NCBI GenBank assembly: GCA_903880005.1
Contig: CAIRNV010000268.1
Span: 1-41,326, forward strand
DNA: 41,326 nt
Direction of reading: 5' to 3'
Source: an uncultured Verrucomicrobiota bacterium
GTDB taxonomy: Bacteria; Verrucomicrobiota; Verrucomicrobiia; Limisphaerales; UBA9464
The notes beneath the pieces are model-generated. The model was not told the origin of the DNA. It saw nothing but the letters and a program-made list of their open reading frames with translations, and ran no database searches. A program made the position numbers and the translations under genes. Positions 17,801 through 26,258 of the stretch are shown piece by piece. Position 1 is the stretch's first letter. Every line of letters begins with the position of its first letter.

Positions 17801-18694
17801 AACACGATCATCATCGATCGGGCGGACCGCTTCGGGCTGAGCGAGCTCTACCAGTTGCGCGGACGGGTGGGCCGCTACAAGCACCAGGCCTACGCCTACT
17901 TCCTGCTGCCCCGTCATGCCCAGCTCCTCACCGAGGCGCGCAAGCGAATGTCTGCCATCAAGCAGTACTCCGCCCTCGGCTCCGGCTTCAAGATCGCCAT
18001 GCGCGACCTCGAGATCCGCGGCGCCGGCAACCTGCTCGGGGCCGAGCAATCCGGCCACATCACCGCCGTTGGCTTCGACCTCTATTGCCAGTTGCTGGGC
18101 CGAACCGTCGCCGCCCTCAAGGGCGAGGCCCCCAAGGAGCGCGTGGAGGTTCGCACCCGCATCGACTTCCTCGAGTTCAACGCCAGCGCCCCGCTTGCCC
18201 CCGCGCCGGAGGATGGACCCGCCGTGCGCGTCCGCGGCCCGCGCCTGGAAATCCAGGTGCCTCGTGACGACGGCGTCCCCGTTGTCACGTCCCGTCGCCG
18301 ACGTGACACGCTCGACGAGCCGCAGGGCCCGGCGTCCCGCGAGCCCGCGTTCCTGCCCCTCGACTACGTCCGCGAGGCTCCCCAACGCATTGAGATCCAC
18401 CGAAAGCTCGCGAACGCGGCCACGGCGGCCGACCTCGCGTCCCTGCGTCGCGAGATGCGCGACCGTTTCGGGCCCTTGCCGCCCGCCGTGGACCTGCTCC
18501 TGGAGTTGGCCGACTTGCGTCTGGTCGCCGCCGGCCATGGCGTCACCTCCATCGAGGTCGTCGAGGGCAAGGTGAAGCTCACGCGCTCCGGCCAGTTGGT
18601 CACCGTCGGAGGCCACTTCCCCAGGCTCACCAAGAAGGCCGCCTCCGCCCGCCTCTCCGAAATCCGCCGGCTGATCCAGTCGATGGGCCGCTGA
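14858..18694 (+). CDS. mfd: Transcription-repair coupling factor Mfd carrying element-derived inserts
   Basis: A 1278-residue ATPase that removes stalled RNA polymerase and recruits UvrA. The UvrB-like region covers roughly residues 50-430. The CarD-like polymerase-binding domain begins near FNDFDEGDHVVHLEHGIGIY. The RecG-like motor has GDVGFGKTEVA (Lys 735), IVDEEQKFGVRHKEQFK and TLSATPIPRTL, and ESGLDIPNANTI leads into the QLRGRVGR motif; the TRCF C-terminal domain follows. Two stretches are atypical. Residues 12-36 and 169-211 are encoded by pieces of the dispersed palindromic element, and the second one separates ERLGTLLALAG from ARVIVASAVALMQ, which adjoin in ordinary Mfd. The ATG overlaps rho's stop codon, so translation is probably coupled. 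Confidence 0.95.
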   Translation: MSDVGGGPGPFGPAPDGARLMAQDPAGTTDPIESGPGDANRSRRAARTQPRPSAVDTIEPRPPGLFPAAFLESLRASPSPAGVRVLEHVAAAAWGHLVTLLSLARPGATVLVVVDGVKAQEALHADIATWRAPGPPPLFFPAWEVLPHEKKLPHADVISERLGTLLALAGTIRLDRSCPQDLPPQEPHPSLVDPHGRDASLTTPTEPNRRGEGDGSPVAGPARVIVASAVALMQRTFAPADLRARMRCIRKGDRCNPLDLIEWLEDQGYEPETQVTGKGEIAWRGGIVDVWPLPSPWPVRIEFFGDEVESLREFDPQAQVSREVVDEVLLSPAGELGLLQPRGDGPPGPMGSIVEYLPDETVVVWCDLDALRVHAMGYGQQLPEGSPFVMSWDALEEGIHGRGLAQILVADAVEAVGEATPGDGVDVPPDPGEALEWKGMDAYRPMGATLPDPQVAEAQRRDFFLQLHRWQRQRQEVHVFCGHAGERQRFLELWREFGLGDSPPPVHLGLMGRGFLVPSAGLVVVTDAEIYGRYKVQRPRRLKSPHAQAVRSVFEIDFNDFDEGDHVVHLEHGIGIYRGLARLPSPRRRHGAGDEPEGPGEECLAIEYAPSSPGGEAPRIYVPLAEAHLVSKYVGAGKARPQLSTLSGTRWTKAKEQAHKAVRDLASQLLAVQAERASVTGHPCAADTPWQREFEASFEYEETPDQIRAIDAAKADMESARPMDRLLCGDVGFGKTEVAIRAAFKSVMGGKQVAVLVPTTVLAQQHFNNLRDRMAEYPVRIELLSRFRTARQQRAVMEAAAAGTVDIVVGTHRIVSPDVQFKDLGLVIVDEEQKFGVRHKEQFKLLRRTVDVLTLSATPIPRTLYLALTGARDLSTLETPPQDRLPVETVVANHDERLVRDAVRRELNRAGQVYYLHNRVSTIEATALRLRALVPDARVVVGHGQMEPDDLERVMTQFVNGDADVLVCTTIIESGLDIPNANTIIIDRADRFGLSELYQLRGRVGRYKHQAYAYFLLPRHAQLLTEARKRMSAIKQYSALGSGFKIAMRDLEIRGAGNLLGAEQSGHITAVGFDLYCQLLGRTVAALKGEAPKERVEVRTRIDFLEFNASAPLAPAPEDGPAVRVRGPRLEIQVPRDDGVPVVTSRRRRDTLDEPQGPASREPAFLPLDYVREAPQRIEIHRKLANAATAADLASLRREMRDRFGPLPPAVDLLLELADLRLVAAGHGVTSIEVVEGKVKLTRSGQLVTVGGHFPRLTKKAASARLSEIRRLIQSMGR
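14890..14966 (+). repeat. Truncated palindromic element in the mfd N-terminal codons
   Basis: The right terminus of the element (GGCACGACCGATCCAATTGA, then ATCGGGTCCGG) is clear. Upstream of it, GGGCCGGCCCCCGATGGAGC followed by CCGT matches the central hairpin region, with about two dozen bases lost between. It encodes about residues 12-36 of Mfd, including GTTDPIESG. Confidence 0.7.
15362..15490 (-). repeat. Palindromic element inserted in frame inside mfd
   Basis: GCCGGGACGATTCGGTTGG, then ATCGGTCGTGC, CAGGATCTTCCTCCACAAGA, TCGCTCGTTGAC and GCCTCGCTCAC follow the minus-orientation copies step by step, ending in GAATCGTCGCGGC. The copy is 129 bases, 36 shorter than the full element, so both insertion (165) and deletion (36) preserve the reading frame. 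The borders coincide with codon borders (Mfd residues 169-211). Confidence 0.88.
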
Positions 18695-18732
18695 CCGGCG
18701 TCCGCCCGGCCGCATCCATCGCCCGGGCCTCG

Positions 18733-18897
18733 GCCGGAACGATGCAGTTGGATCGGTCGTGCTTGCTGGATCTTCTTGCGCAAGAGCTTCGTCGTTCGCT
18801 CGTTACGGGTGTCGAACTGGCCCGCGCCTCGCTCACTCCTCGGCTTGCACAAGCATCTGCTTCGCAATCACTTCCCTCCCAACTGCATCGTCCTGGC
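18733..18897 (-). repeat. 165-bp palindromic element, copy C
   Basis: Full-length minus-orientation copy between mfd and the cytochrome gene, with GCCGGAACGATGCAGTTGG at the left and CAACTGCATCGTCCTGGC at the right. The A-to-C type changes in the two termini are compensatory (GATGCAG with CTGCATC), which keeps the terminal stem paired. The flanks 18695-18732 and 18898-18982 show no gene. Confidence 0.93.
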
Positions 18898-18982
18898 TTG
18901 GGCAAAACGCATTTGCGCCCCCGCTCGCAGCGGCCTAGGCATCGACCGCCCTTTGCGCTGGGGCGTCCACGACATCGATGAA

Positions 18983-19864
18983 ATGAAAACGATCGTGATG
19001 CTCCCATGTTCCCATGGTTCCTTGTTGCTTCGCCCCGCCTTCGTGGCGGCGTGCATGTTGTCCTTCGCGCCTTCTGGCCTGGCGCAAGGATGGTTCCCAA
19101 GGCCGGGCAGCGGAGGCTGGTCCGCCGAGTCCCCGTTCGTTCGCCTCTTCGACTCCAACAGCGTCGCGTCCGTGTCCGGCACCGTGACCAAGGTCGAGAC
19201 CTTCTCGCCGCGACGCGGGATGTCCCTGGGCATGCGCGCGGAGGTGGACACCGGAACCAATCTCGTGACCGTGCACCTCGGCCCACGCTGGTATGTCCAG
19301 CGCCAGGACGTGGCCATCAAGCCGAGGCAACAAGTCGATGTCACGGGCTCCGACGTGACCATCGACGGGAGGCCGGTCTTGGTGGCCCGGCAGGTCAAGA
19401 CGGAGACGGGAACGCTGTCCCTGAGGGACGTGCATGGCATCCCGACCTGGGCTGGGGGCATGTCCGAGGAGCCCCGGCAGCCATGGCGTGGCCGGCGTTC
19501 ATTCGAGGCCGAGGCCGCTTGGTTGCCGCAAGGGTCGGCGACCCGGGGCGAGGCAGCCTTTCGCGACCTTTGGTGCCACTCGTGCCACGCCGTGAAGGGG
19601 CATGAAACGACCTTCCCAGCCCCCACCGCCCAACCCCCGGTGCCCGTGGTCCTCGGGGACGAACCCCGCCACAGGACGCGGATGGATCGCATCCAGTCCA
19701 TCGTGAACCCGTCCCATCGCATCGACCCGGCCTACCAGCGTGAGTTGGTGGCGATGGGGAAGGTCTCGCGCATGGGTGACTACAACGAGACCATGACCTT
19801 GCAGCAACTGTCCGACCTGGTGGCGTTCCTGGATCGAGCCACGCGCCCGATGTCATCCCCGTGA
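18983..19864 (+). CDS. Exported cytochrome c-type protein with an OB-like N-terminal domain
   Basis: A 293-residue exported protein. Residues 1-35 form a signal peptide ending in GLAQ. Residues 60-155 (VSGTVTKVETF, VTVHLGPRWYV, VDVTGSDV, LRDVHGIPTWAG) resemble the small OB-like domain of proteins often annotated near MamS or as DNA-binding; no nucleic-acid role is implied here. Residues 185-290 contain a single haem-binding CHSCH (Cys198, Cys201, His202) and a likely distal Met in the SRMGDYNETM region, so this part is probably a c-type cytochrome. An upstream reading frame running into the palindromic repeat is in phase, but MKTIVMLPCS gives the natural start. The redox partner is unknown. 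Confidence 0.78.
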   Translation: MKTIVMLPCSHGSLLLRPAFVAACMLSFAPSGLAQGWFPRPGSGGWSAESPFVRLFDSNSVASVSGTVTKVETFSPRRGMSLGMRAEVDTGTNLVTVHLGPRWYVQRQDVAIKPRQQVDVTGSDVTIDGRPVLVARQVKTETGTLSLRDVHGIPTWAGGMSEEPRQPWRGRRSFEAEAAWLPQGSATRGEAAFRDLWCHSCHAVKGHETTFPAPTAQPPVPVVLGDEPRHRTRMDRIQSIVNPSHRIDPAYQRELVAMGKVSRMGDYNETMTLQQLSDLVAFLDRATRPMSSP

Positions 19865-20042
19865 TCCGCAACGACGCGTCCCGGGGACGGCCCTGGAATC
19901 TCGGATGCCGTCCCCCGGCGCGGGTCGCCCCGGTTGAGGGTCCCGTGTCATGAAGCGCCGGGGGGCGGGGTGCCCTGCGATGGTGCCTCGTCTCGTGGCC
20001 TTCTTGACGCAGCCCAACACCAGCGATTTGTGAGACACGACA

Positions 20043-21464
20043 CTAGGCAAGCACGGCCCGCACGACTTCCCCCGAGACGTCCGTGAGGCGGAAGTCCCGC
20101 CCGGCATGCCGGAACGTGAGGCGTTCGTGGTCCAGCCCCAGGAGGTGCAACATCGTCGCGTGCAGGTCATGGACCGACGTGGGATGAACCTCGGCCTTGA
20201 ACCCGAACTCGTCCGTCGCCCCATGGGCCGTGCCGCCCCGGACGCCGCCGCCCGCCAGCCACACGGAGAACCCGTAGTGGTTGTGGTCGCGTCCCAGCTT
20301 GGACTTGCCGCTGTCGCCCAGCTCCACCGTGGGCGTCCTGCCGAACTCGCCGCCGCACAGGATCAGCGTGTCCTCGAACAGGCCGCGTTGCTTCAGGTCC
20401 GCGATGAACGTGGCCATGGGGCCGTCGATCTCGCCCGCATGCTTGCGGAGGTTTCCCTCGATGTTGTCGTGGTGGTCCCATGGCTGGCCCGCGCCGTGCC
20501 ACAACTGGACCACGCGCACGCCCCGCTCGAGCAGTCGCCGCGCGATGAGCGTCTGGCGCCCGTGCACCGTGTCGCCATACGCCGCCCGCACGTGCGCCGG
20601 CTCGCGCGATAAGTCGAAGGCGTCCGTGGCCTCAAGTTGCATGCGGAAGGCCAGCTCGAAGGACTCGATGCGCGCCTCCAGCCTGGGGTCGTTGCCGCGG
20701 GCCGCCGCGTGGGCCGCGTTCAACTCGTGCAGCAGGTCAAGCTGCCTCCGTTGCACGGACGTCGCCGCATGAGGGCTTCGGATGTGCTCGATCAGCTTCG
20801 ACAACTCCCGGTGCTGGGGATCCACGAACGTCCCCTGGAAGACGCCCGGCAGGAACGCCGACTGCCAGTTCTCCGCGTCCTTGATGGGCATCCCGCCCGG
20901 GCACAAGGCCACGAACCCAGGCAGGTTCGCGTTCTCCGTCCCGAGCCCGTACAGCGTCCATGCCCCGAACGACGGCCGCACCTGCACGTTGTCCCCGCAG
21001 TTCATCAGCATCAGCGAGGGCTCGTGGTTCGGCACCTGCGCGTGCATCGACCGAATCACCGCGATGTCGTCGGCATGCGTCGCCGTCCGCTCGAACGCGT
21101 CGCTGATCTCCAGCCCGCTTTGCCCGCGCCGCCTGAAGGCGAAGGGCGACGGAAACGCCGCCCCCGTCTTGCGCTCCGTGCGCAGGTTCCCGGCCGGCAG
21201 CACCCGGCCCGCATGCCGCGCCAACGCCGGCTTCGGGTCGAACGTGTCCACGTGCGACGGCCCACCGTTCAGGAAGAAATGCACGACCCTCCGGGCGCGC
21301 GGGCGAAAATGGGGCGCGCGGCCGGCCAAGGGCGACCCGCCGGGCCCCGCCGCCCGGGCCGGCGCCAGCGACGCATCCAGCAGGCCAAGGGACATCGCCC
21401 CCAATCCCATGCCGGAAAGCCGAAGGAAGTCGCGTCGTGTGGGTCGTGGCATCATGCAATTCAT
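20043..21464 (-). CDS. DUF1501 family secreted protein (sulfatase-like fold)
   Basis: A 473-residue exported protein. The twin-arginine signal RRDFLRLSGMG lies near the N-terminus, followed by FLNGGPSHVDTFDPKP, the typical DUF1501 opening. GTDNV-type text is absent, but LILCGGEFGRTPTVE and GRDHNHYGFSVWLAGGGVRG near the C-terminus are hallmark motifs of the family. DUF1501 proteins belong to the alkaline-phosphatase/sulfatase fold, although their substrates are unproved. The gene begins about ten bases after the DUF1549/1553 gene, with which it is almost always paired in Planctomycetota and Verrucomicrobiota. I place the start at ATG 21464; ATGs at 21455 and 21452 are close alternatives. Confidence 0.93.
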   Translation of the reverse strand: MNCMMPRPTRRDFLRLSGMGLGAMSLGLLDASLAPARAAGPGGSPLAGRAPHFRPRARRVVHFFLNGGPSHVDTFDPKPALARHAGRVLPAGNLRTERKTGAAFPSPFAFRRRGQSGLEISDAFERTATHADDIAVIRSMHAQVPNHEPSLMLMNCGDNVQVRPSFGAWTLYGLGTENANLPGFVALCPGGMPIKDAENWQSAFLPGVFQGTFVDPQHRELSKLIEHIRSPHAATSVQRRQLDLLHELNAAHAAARGNDPRLEARIESFELAFRMQLEATDAFDLSREPAHVRAAYGDTVHGRQTLIARRLLERGVRVVQLWHGAGQPWDHHDNIEGNLRKHAGEIDGPMATFIADLKQRGLFEDTLILCGGEFGRTPTVELGDSGKSKLGRDHNHYGFSVWLAGGGVRGGTAHGATDEFGFKAEVHPTSVHDLHATMLHLLGLDHERLTFRHAGRDFRLTDVSGEVVRAVLA

Positions 21465-21474
21465 CCGTGGAAGG

Positions 21475-24396
21475 TTAGTCGGCGAAGGCCATCTCGTTCG
21501 AGAGCAGCAGGACCTGCGCGTATTGCTCCCATGGCCGGAGTCGATCGTCCGCCGGCGGCGGCCCGCCAAATTCCCCGCCGGCGTCCCATCGACGTCCCCC
21601 GGCCACCACCGTCGGGGCCCATAAAAACTGGTCCGAGTTCAGCACGTCGCGGATGTCCACCACGAAGTCGATCCACTCTCCGGCCCGCACGTCCAGCGGA
21701 CCCGCCTTCATCTCCACCGACGCCTTGTGCACCGTGTTCGAGGTGACGATGCCAAGGCGTGGCGCGAGGACGAAGCCCCGCACGCCGTCGCCCTCCGTCA
21801 CCTCGTGCCGGAGCGTCCCCTCGACCGTCACCCGCAGGTCCGCCGGCGCCGTCCATCGTCGAACCACCGCATGCGCCCGCGTGTTGCCCGGGTGACCGCC
21901 CTCCGCCGTCAATCGCGCCCAGCCCGAATCGCCCCCGGGCCATGCCTCGGCACCTTGCCACGCCGTCCCGGTGAAGCGCGGCAACGGCTTGAACCCCCGC
22001 ACCACGCCCGCCGCGACGTCCACCTCCCCGACCCCCTGCGACCACGCCCCCGGCTTCCATGCGACGGCGGACGGCCCGGTGGGCTCGGCCGACTCGGCGG
22101 CCGCGACGAACCTCATGGCCAAGGACACCTCCGCACCGGTCGCGGACCTCTGGAACAACGCCCGGTGAAGCGCCTGGACTCGCTCGGCCGGTGCCATCGA
22201 CCGAGTCCGCTCCGCCAACGCCCTCGCTCGTTGCGCTGCAAACGGACCGTTCAGGAAGAACAACCCCTGCTGCGGCACCGTCGTCTCGTGCCGCACCGGC
22301 ACGTGCAGGTCGGGGTTCGCAAAGTCGAACGTTCGCAGCACGCCTGGCAGGAATTGGCGGTCCACGAAGGCATAGAGCGTTCGACGACGGCTCGCGGCGT
22401 CGAGCAACGGCTGCGTCTTGCCGCCCATCCGCGTTTCCAGTTCCCCGCTCGCCGCCAGCATCGAGTCCCGCAACGCCTCGAACGACAGCCGCTGGCGCGG
22501 GAACGCCGACAGCAGGCGCCGGTCCGGGTCCTGGGCATGCCCGCCCACGCCCGCCGCCCGGTACGACGCGCTGCACACGATCAGCCGATGCAACGCCTTT
22601 AGGCTTCGGCCATCCGCCACGAAGCGCCCCGCCAGCCATTCCAGCAACTCCGGGTGGCTCGGCCTGTCCGCCCGCAGCCCTAGGTCGCTCGTCGTCGGCA
22701 CCAGTCCCGTCCCGAAGTGATGTTGCCAGACGCGGTTCACGATCGTCCTCGACGCCAGCCCGTTCGACGGGTCCGTGATGGCCCGCGCGAGTTCCAGCCG
22801 GCCGCTTCCCCGCGTGAAGGGCACGCGGTCCTTGCCCGACAACACCGCCAGGAACTGCCGCGGAACCTCCGCGCCCGGCTGCGACGGGCTGCCCCGGCGG
22901 AACACCCTCGGCAACGTGATGTCAGGCTTGTCCGTGCTCGCCACCGCCATCGGCAATCCGAGGTCGATCCGTCGCCGGTCGATGTCGCCCTGCAGCTTGC
23001 CCAGCTCCTCGGTCACCGACGTGGGCAAGTAGTACTCGATGGTCACGAGGTCGCCGTCCGGGATGCGGGCGGGAGCCAAGGGGTCTCGCAGGAATGCCAC
23101 GAGCTCCGCCAATTCGGGCGAGGCGTTGGTCGCGTCACGCCGCTCGTGCGCCTCGCGGAACACCTTGCCATACGCGGCCGCCACGTCGCCCTTGCCGCGC
23201 AACGGGGCCTTCAGCGCCTCGGTGATCCATCCATGGACCCCGCCCGACGCCGACCCCGCCTTCATGGCCTCCCGCGCCGCCGCGTCAAAGCCCTCGCCGT
23301 CCGGAACCCCCAGCGCCGCCACCGCCAACCAGGGCCCGAACAGCCGCGATTGCACGCGACCCGGCCGCGCCAGCCAGTCCCGCCAACGCCGCACCGAGTG
23401 CGGGATGATGTCGGCGTCGGTGAGGATTTGATCGAAGCCTTCCTCCGGATAGTCCTTGAGGGAGAGCTGGGCCCGCAGGTAGTCCCCAACCCGCGTCGCA
23501 AGGCGTTGCTCCGCCTCCGCCCGCCGCTTCTCGTGCCCTTCCACATAGGCCTTGATCCGCTTCGCCAGCTCCGCGTCGTCGCATTCCCCCAAGGGCACCG
23601 TCCGGTCGGCCGACGCCGCGAACACTCCGTACAACGAGTAGTAGTCCGACGTGGGGATGGGGTCGTACTTGTGGTCATGGCATCGTGCGCACGACACCGT
23701 CAGCCCGAGGGTCGTGCGGCACACGACGTCGATCCGGTCGTCGATGATGTCGTGCGTCACCCCAAGGAAGCGCCGGCCCAACGTCAGGAATCCCATCGCC
23801 GCAAGGTCGGGCGAGCCCGCGGGAACCAGTTGGTCGGCCGCGATCTGGAGCTGGATGAAATGGTCGTAGGGCAGGTCCCGGTTCAAGGCCTCCACCACCC
23901 AGTCCCGGTATGCGAACGCATGGACGAACCTCGACTCCTCGCGGGCGTACACGTACCCCTTCGTGTCCGAGTACCGCGCCAGGTCCAGCCAGTGACGTCC
24001 CCAACGCTCGCCGTGCCGGGGGTCCGACAGCAGCCGGTCCGCCGCCCTGCCCACCGCCACATCCGGGTCACGGGCCCACTCGGATTGGAACGCCAGCACC
24101 TCGTCGAACGTCGGTGGCACCCCCACGAGGTCGAGGTGCAGCCTGCGCAGCATCGTGCGCGCGTCGGCGGCCGGCGGGGCAGGGATTCCAGCCGCCTCCA
24201 ATCGCGACAGCACGAACCGGTCGATCTCGTTGCGGCACCAACCCGGGTTCGAGACGGCCGGCGGCTTCGTGTCCCGCAGCGCTTGAAACGACCAATGACG
24301 GTCGGCGTCCGGCGGCGGCGTCACGGCGGCGGGCAACCGAAGGCAGTTCAGGCCCACGACGATCCAGCCAAACGAGTGAAGAAGGCGGTGACGCAT
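21475..24396 (-). CDS. DUF1549/DUF1553 domain protein
   Basis: A 973-residue exported protein. Residues 1-25 look like a signal peptide. The DUF1549 part includes IDRFVLSRLEAAGI, MLRRLHLDLVGVPPT, ERWGRHWLDLARYSDTKGY and YDHFIQLQIAADQL. The DUF1553 part includes RLELARAITDPSNGLASRTI, VNRVWQHHFGTGLVPT, HPELLEWLAGRFV, and FDFANPDLHVPVRHETTVPQ near the end. No CxxCH haem motif precedes DUF1549, so the planctomycete cytochrome domain found in many relatives is absent. A long domain-like stretch after residue 780 ends the protein. The function is unknown; such pairs are often near polysaccharide-degradation genes. ATG 24396 is chosen because it opens directly onto the signal peptide. Confidence 0.93.
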   Translation of the reverse strand: MRHRLLHSFGWIVVGLNCLRLPAAVTPPPDADRHWSFQALRDTKPPAVSNPGWCRNEIDRFVLSRLEAAGIPAPPAADARTMLRRLHLDLVGVPPTFDEVLAFQSEWARDPDVAVGRAADRLLSDPRHGERWGRHWLDLARYSDTKGYVYAREESRFVHAFAYRDWVVEALNRDLPYDHFIQLQIAADQLVPAGSPDLAAMGFLTLGRRFLGVTHDIIDDRIDVVCRTTLGLTVSCARCHDHKYDPIPTSDYYSLYGVFAASADRTVPLGECDDAELAKRIKAYVEGHEKRRAEAEQRLATRVGDYLRAQLSLKDYPEEGFDQILTDADIIPHSVRRWRDWLARPGRVQSRLFGPWLAVAALGVPDGEGFDAAAREAMKAGSASGGVHGWITEALKAPLRGKGDVAAAYGKVFREAHERRDATNASPELAELVAFLRDPLAPARIPDGDLVTIEYYLPTSVTEELGKLQGDIDRRRIDLGLPMAVASTDKPDITLPRVFRRGSPSQPGAEVPRQFLAVLSGKDRVPFTRGSGRLELARAITDPSNGLASRTIVNRVWQHHFGTGLVPTTSDLGLRADRPSHPELLEWLAGRFVADGRSLKALHRLIVCSASYRAAGVGGHAQDPDRRLLSAFPRQRLSFEALRDSMLAASGELETRMGGKTQPLLDAASRRRTLYAFVDRQFLPGVLRTFDFANPDLHVPVRHETTVPQQGLFFLNGPFAAQRARALAERTRSMAPAERVQALHRALFQRSATGAEVSLAMRFVAAAESAEPTGPSAVAWKPGAWSQGVGEVDVAAGVVRGFKPLPRFTGTAWQGAEAWPGGDSGWARLTAEGGHPGNTRAHAVVRRWTAPADLRVTVEGTLRHEVTEGDGVRGFVLAPRLGIVTSNTVHKASVEMKAGPLDVRAGEWIDFVVDIRDVLNSDQFLWAPTVVAGGRRWDAGGEFGGPPPADDRLRPWEQYAQVLLLSNEMAFAD

Positions 24397-24550
24397 GCAG
24401 GGGTGGCTCGCGTCATCCTTTGCCTCCCCAACGCCTTCGCGCAAGGGGCCGTTCCGCCACACTTTTCAGCCAGCACACCCGCAAAAAACCCTTGGCCACG
24501 TCCCCCGGTTGTGCGTTTCATTTCGCCCCGCCTCACCAGGCGCACTCGGT

Positions 24551-24638
24551 GGTAGGATGCCGGAGTGGTCAATCGGAGCAGACTGTAAATCTGCCGGGCT
24601 AACGCCCTACGAAGGTTCGAATCCTTCTCCTACCACCA
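24551..24638 (+). tRNA. tRNA-Tyr (anticodon GTA)
   Basis: The acceptor arms GGTAGGA and TCCTACC pair, followed by discriminator A and an encoded CCA. The anticodon stem GCAGA/TCTGC frames the loop CTGTAAA, giving GTA at 24585-24587. The long variable arm (CGGGCTAACGCCC) is expected of class II tRNA-Tyr. The T-loop GGTTCGAATCC is present. Confidence 0.97.
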
Positions 24639-24704
24639 TCTTCCAACCTGTTGCCCCCATGCCCAAGCTCGCATCAGAGGCTCCCGCATGGTGAAGTCGC
24701 TCCC

Positions 24705-26258
24705 GTGACTTCCACCCCCTTCTCGCAGGTCGCCATCCGCCTCCGTCCCGACGACGACGTCGCCGTCGCCAAGTCCCAACTCCGCGCCGGAACCACCCTT
24801 GCCCTCGGTCGCGATGCCGTGGTGCTCGCCGCCGACGTTGGCCGAGGCCACAAGTTCGCCCTGCGCGACCTGGCGGACGGTGCCCCCGTCCGGAAGTACG
24901 GCCAGACCATCGGCTTCGCGCGCGGTGCCATTCGCGCCGGCGACCACGTCCACCTCCACAACGTCGTGGTCCGCCCGTTCGCCCGGGACGCCAGCGTGGG
25001 CACCGAGGCCGTCGCCCTTCCTGCGGCTACCCCGGACGAGGCGCGCACGTTCGAGGGGTTCCTTCGCCCCGACGGACGCGCCGGCACGCGCAACTACATT
25101 GGCGTCATCTCGTCCGTGAATTGCTCCGCATCGGTCTCCCGCTACGTCGCGGACCGCTTCCGCGGCCCGGATCTCGGCCGGGAATTCCCCGGCGTCGATG
25201 GGGTCGTCGCCTTCACCCACAAGAGCGGGTGCGCCATGCCCGACGACGAGCCCACCCGGCTGCTGCAACGCGTCCTGGCCGGCGTCGCCCGCCATCCCAA
25301 CATCTCCGGATGGGTGCTGCTCGGCCTCGGTTGCGAGGTGAACCAAGTCGAGCGCCTCGTCCGCGACCAAGGCCTCGCCACGGCCGGCCCCGGTGGCTCC
25401 GCGCCCCTCGTCATGAACATCCAGGCCCAGGGGGGCGTCGCCCGCACCGTCGAGTCCGCCACGCAGGCAGTCCGGCAAATCCTCCCGGCCGCCAACGCCC
25501 TCCGTCGCCAGACACTCCCGGTGTCCAAGCTCGCCCTCGCCCTCAATTGCGGCGGATCCGACGGCGCCAGCGGCATCACCGCCAACCCGGCCCTCGGCTT
25601 CGCCAGCGATGAGTTCGTCCGTCGCGGGGCCGCCTCGGTCCTCGCCGAAACCCCCGAGATTTACGGGGCCGAGCACCTCCTTACCCGGCGCGCCACCCGT
25701 CCGGAGGTCGCCCAGAAGCTCCTCGGGTTCATCCATTGGTGGGAGGAATACGCCCGCCTCCACAACGCCTCCATCGACAACAACCCGTCCGTGGGAAACA
25801 AGGCGGGCGGCCTCACCACCATCTACGAGAAGAGCCTCGGCGCCCTCGCCAAGGGCGGGCAGGCGCCGCTCTCGGCCGTCTATGGGTACGCCGAGCCCGT
25901 CGTGGGCCCCGGCCTCGCCTTCATGGATACCCCTGGCTACGACCCGGTCAGCATGACCGGCCTCATGTGCGGCGGTTGCAACGTGGGCGTGTTCACGACC
26001 GGGCGCGGCTCCGTGTACGGATGCAAGCCCATGCCCTGCATCAAGGTCGCCACCAACACCACCCTCTTCGACTGGATGCGCGACGACATGGACCTCAACG
26101 CCGGCACCATCCTCGACGGGACCGAGACCGTCGAGGAGGTCGGCCGCCGCATCTTCGAGGAGGTGATCGCCGTCGCGTCCGGCAAGCGCACGCGCAGCGA
26201 GGTCCACGGCATCGGCGACGAGGAGTTCGCACCGTGGACCCTCGGCCCGGTTTTCTAG
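24705..26258 (+). CDS. uxaA: Altronate dehydratase (UxaA family)
   Basis: A 517-residue enzyme of the altronate/galactarate dehydratase family, which turns D-altronate into 2-keto-3-deoxy-gluconate in hexuronate breakdown. The N-terminal SAF domain (about residues 1-75: AIRLRPDDDVAVAK, GHKFALRDL) is followed by the GRAGTRNYIGVISSVNCS linker. The catalytic part has HKSGCAMP, GLGCEVNQ, NCGGSDGASGITANPALGF, MDTPGYDPVSMTGLMCGGCN and PCIKVATNT. The full-length fusion matches E. coli UxaA (about 495 residues). The GTG start at 24705 gives a natural SAF beginning; TTG 24651 in frame would add 18 weak residues. tRNA-Tyr lies just upstream and no uronate gene is next to it. Confidence 0.9.
   Translation: MTSTPFSQVAIRLRPDDDVAVAKSQLRAGTTLALGRDAVVLAADVGRGHKFALRDLADGAPVRKYGQTIGFARGAIRAGDHVHLHNVVVRPFARDASVGTEAVALPAATPDEARTFEGFLRPDGRAGTRNYIGVISSVNCSASVSRYVADRFRGPDLGREFPGVDGVVAFTHKSGCAMPDDEPTRLLQRVLAGVARHPNISGWVLLGLGCEVNQVERLVRDQGLATAGPGGSAPLVMNIQAQGGVARTVESATQAVRQILPAANALRRQTLPVSKLALALNCGGSDGASGITANPALGFASDEFVRRGAASVLAETPEIYGAEHLLTRRATRPEVAQKLLGFIHWWEEYARLHNASIDNNPSVGNKAGGLTTIYEKSLGALAKGGQAPLSAVYGYAEPVVGPGLAFMDTPGYDPVSMTGLMCGGCNVGVFTTGRGSVYGCKPMPCIKVATNTTLFDWMRDDMDLNAGTILDGTETVEEVGRRIFEEVIAVASGKRTRSEVHGIGDEEFAPWTLGPVF

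Noticed and set aside
14423-18715. A 1430-residue open frame opposite rho's end and mfd.
   Set aside because: It runs through the mfd shadow with no motif, while the mfd frame has all expected helicase motifs.
19881-19915. A strong stem (GGGGACGGC with GCCGTCCCC) after the cytochrome gene as a terminator.
   Set aside because: No T-run follows on either strand, and it could be chance in GC-rich DNA; it remains only a weak candidate.
24551-26258. tRNA-Tyr as an integration site for a genomic island.
   Set aside because: No second copy of the tRNA 3' end and no integrase gene was seen in the window.
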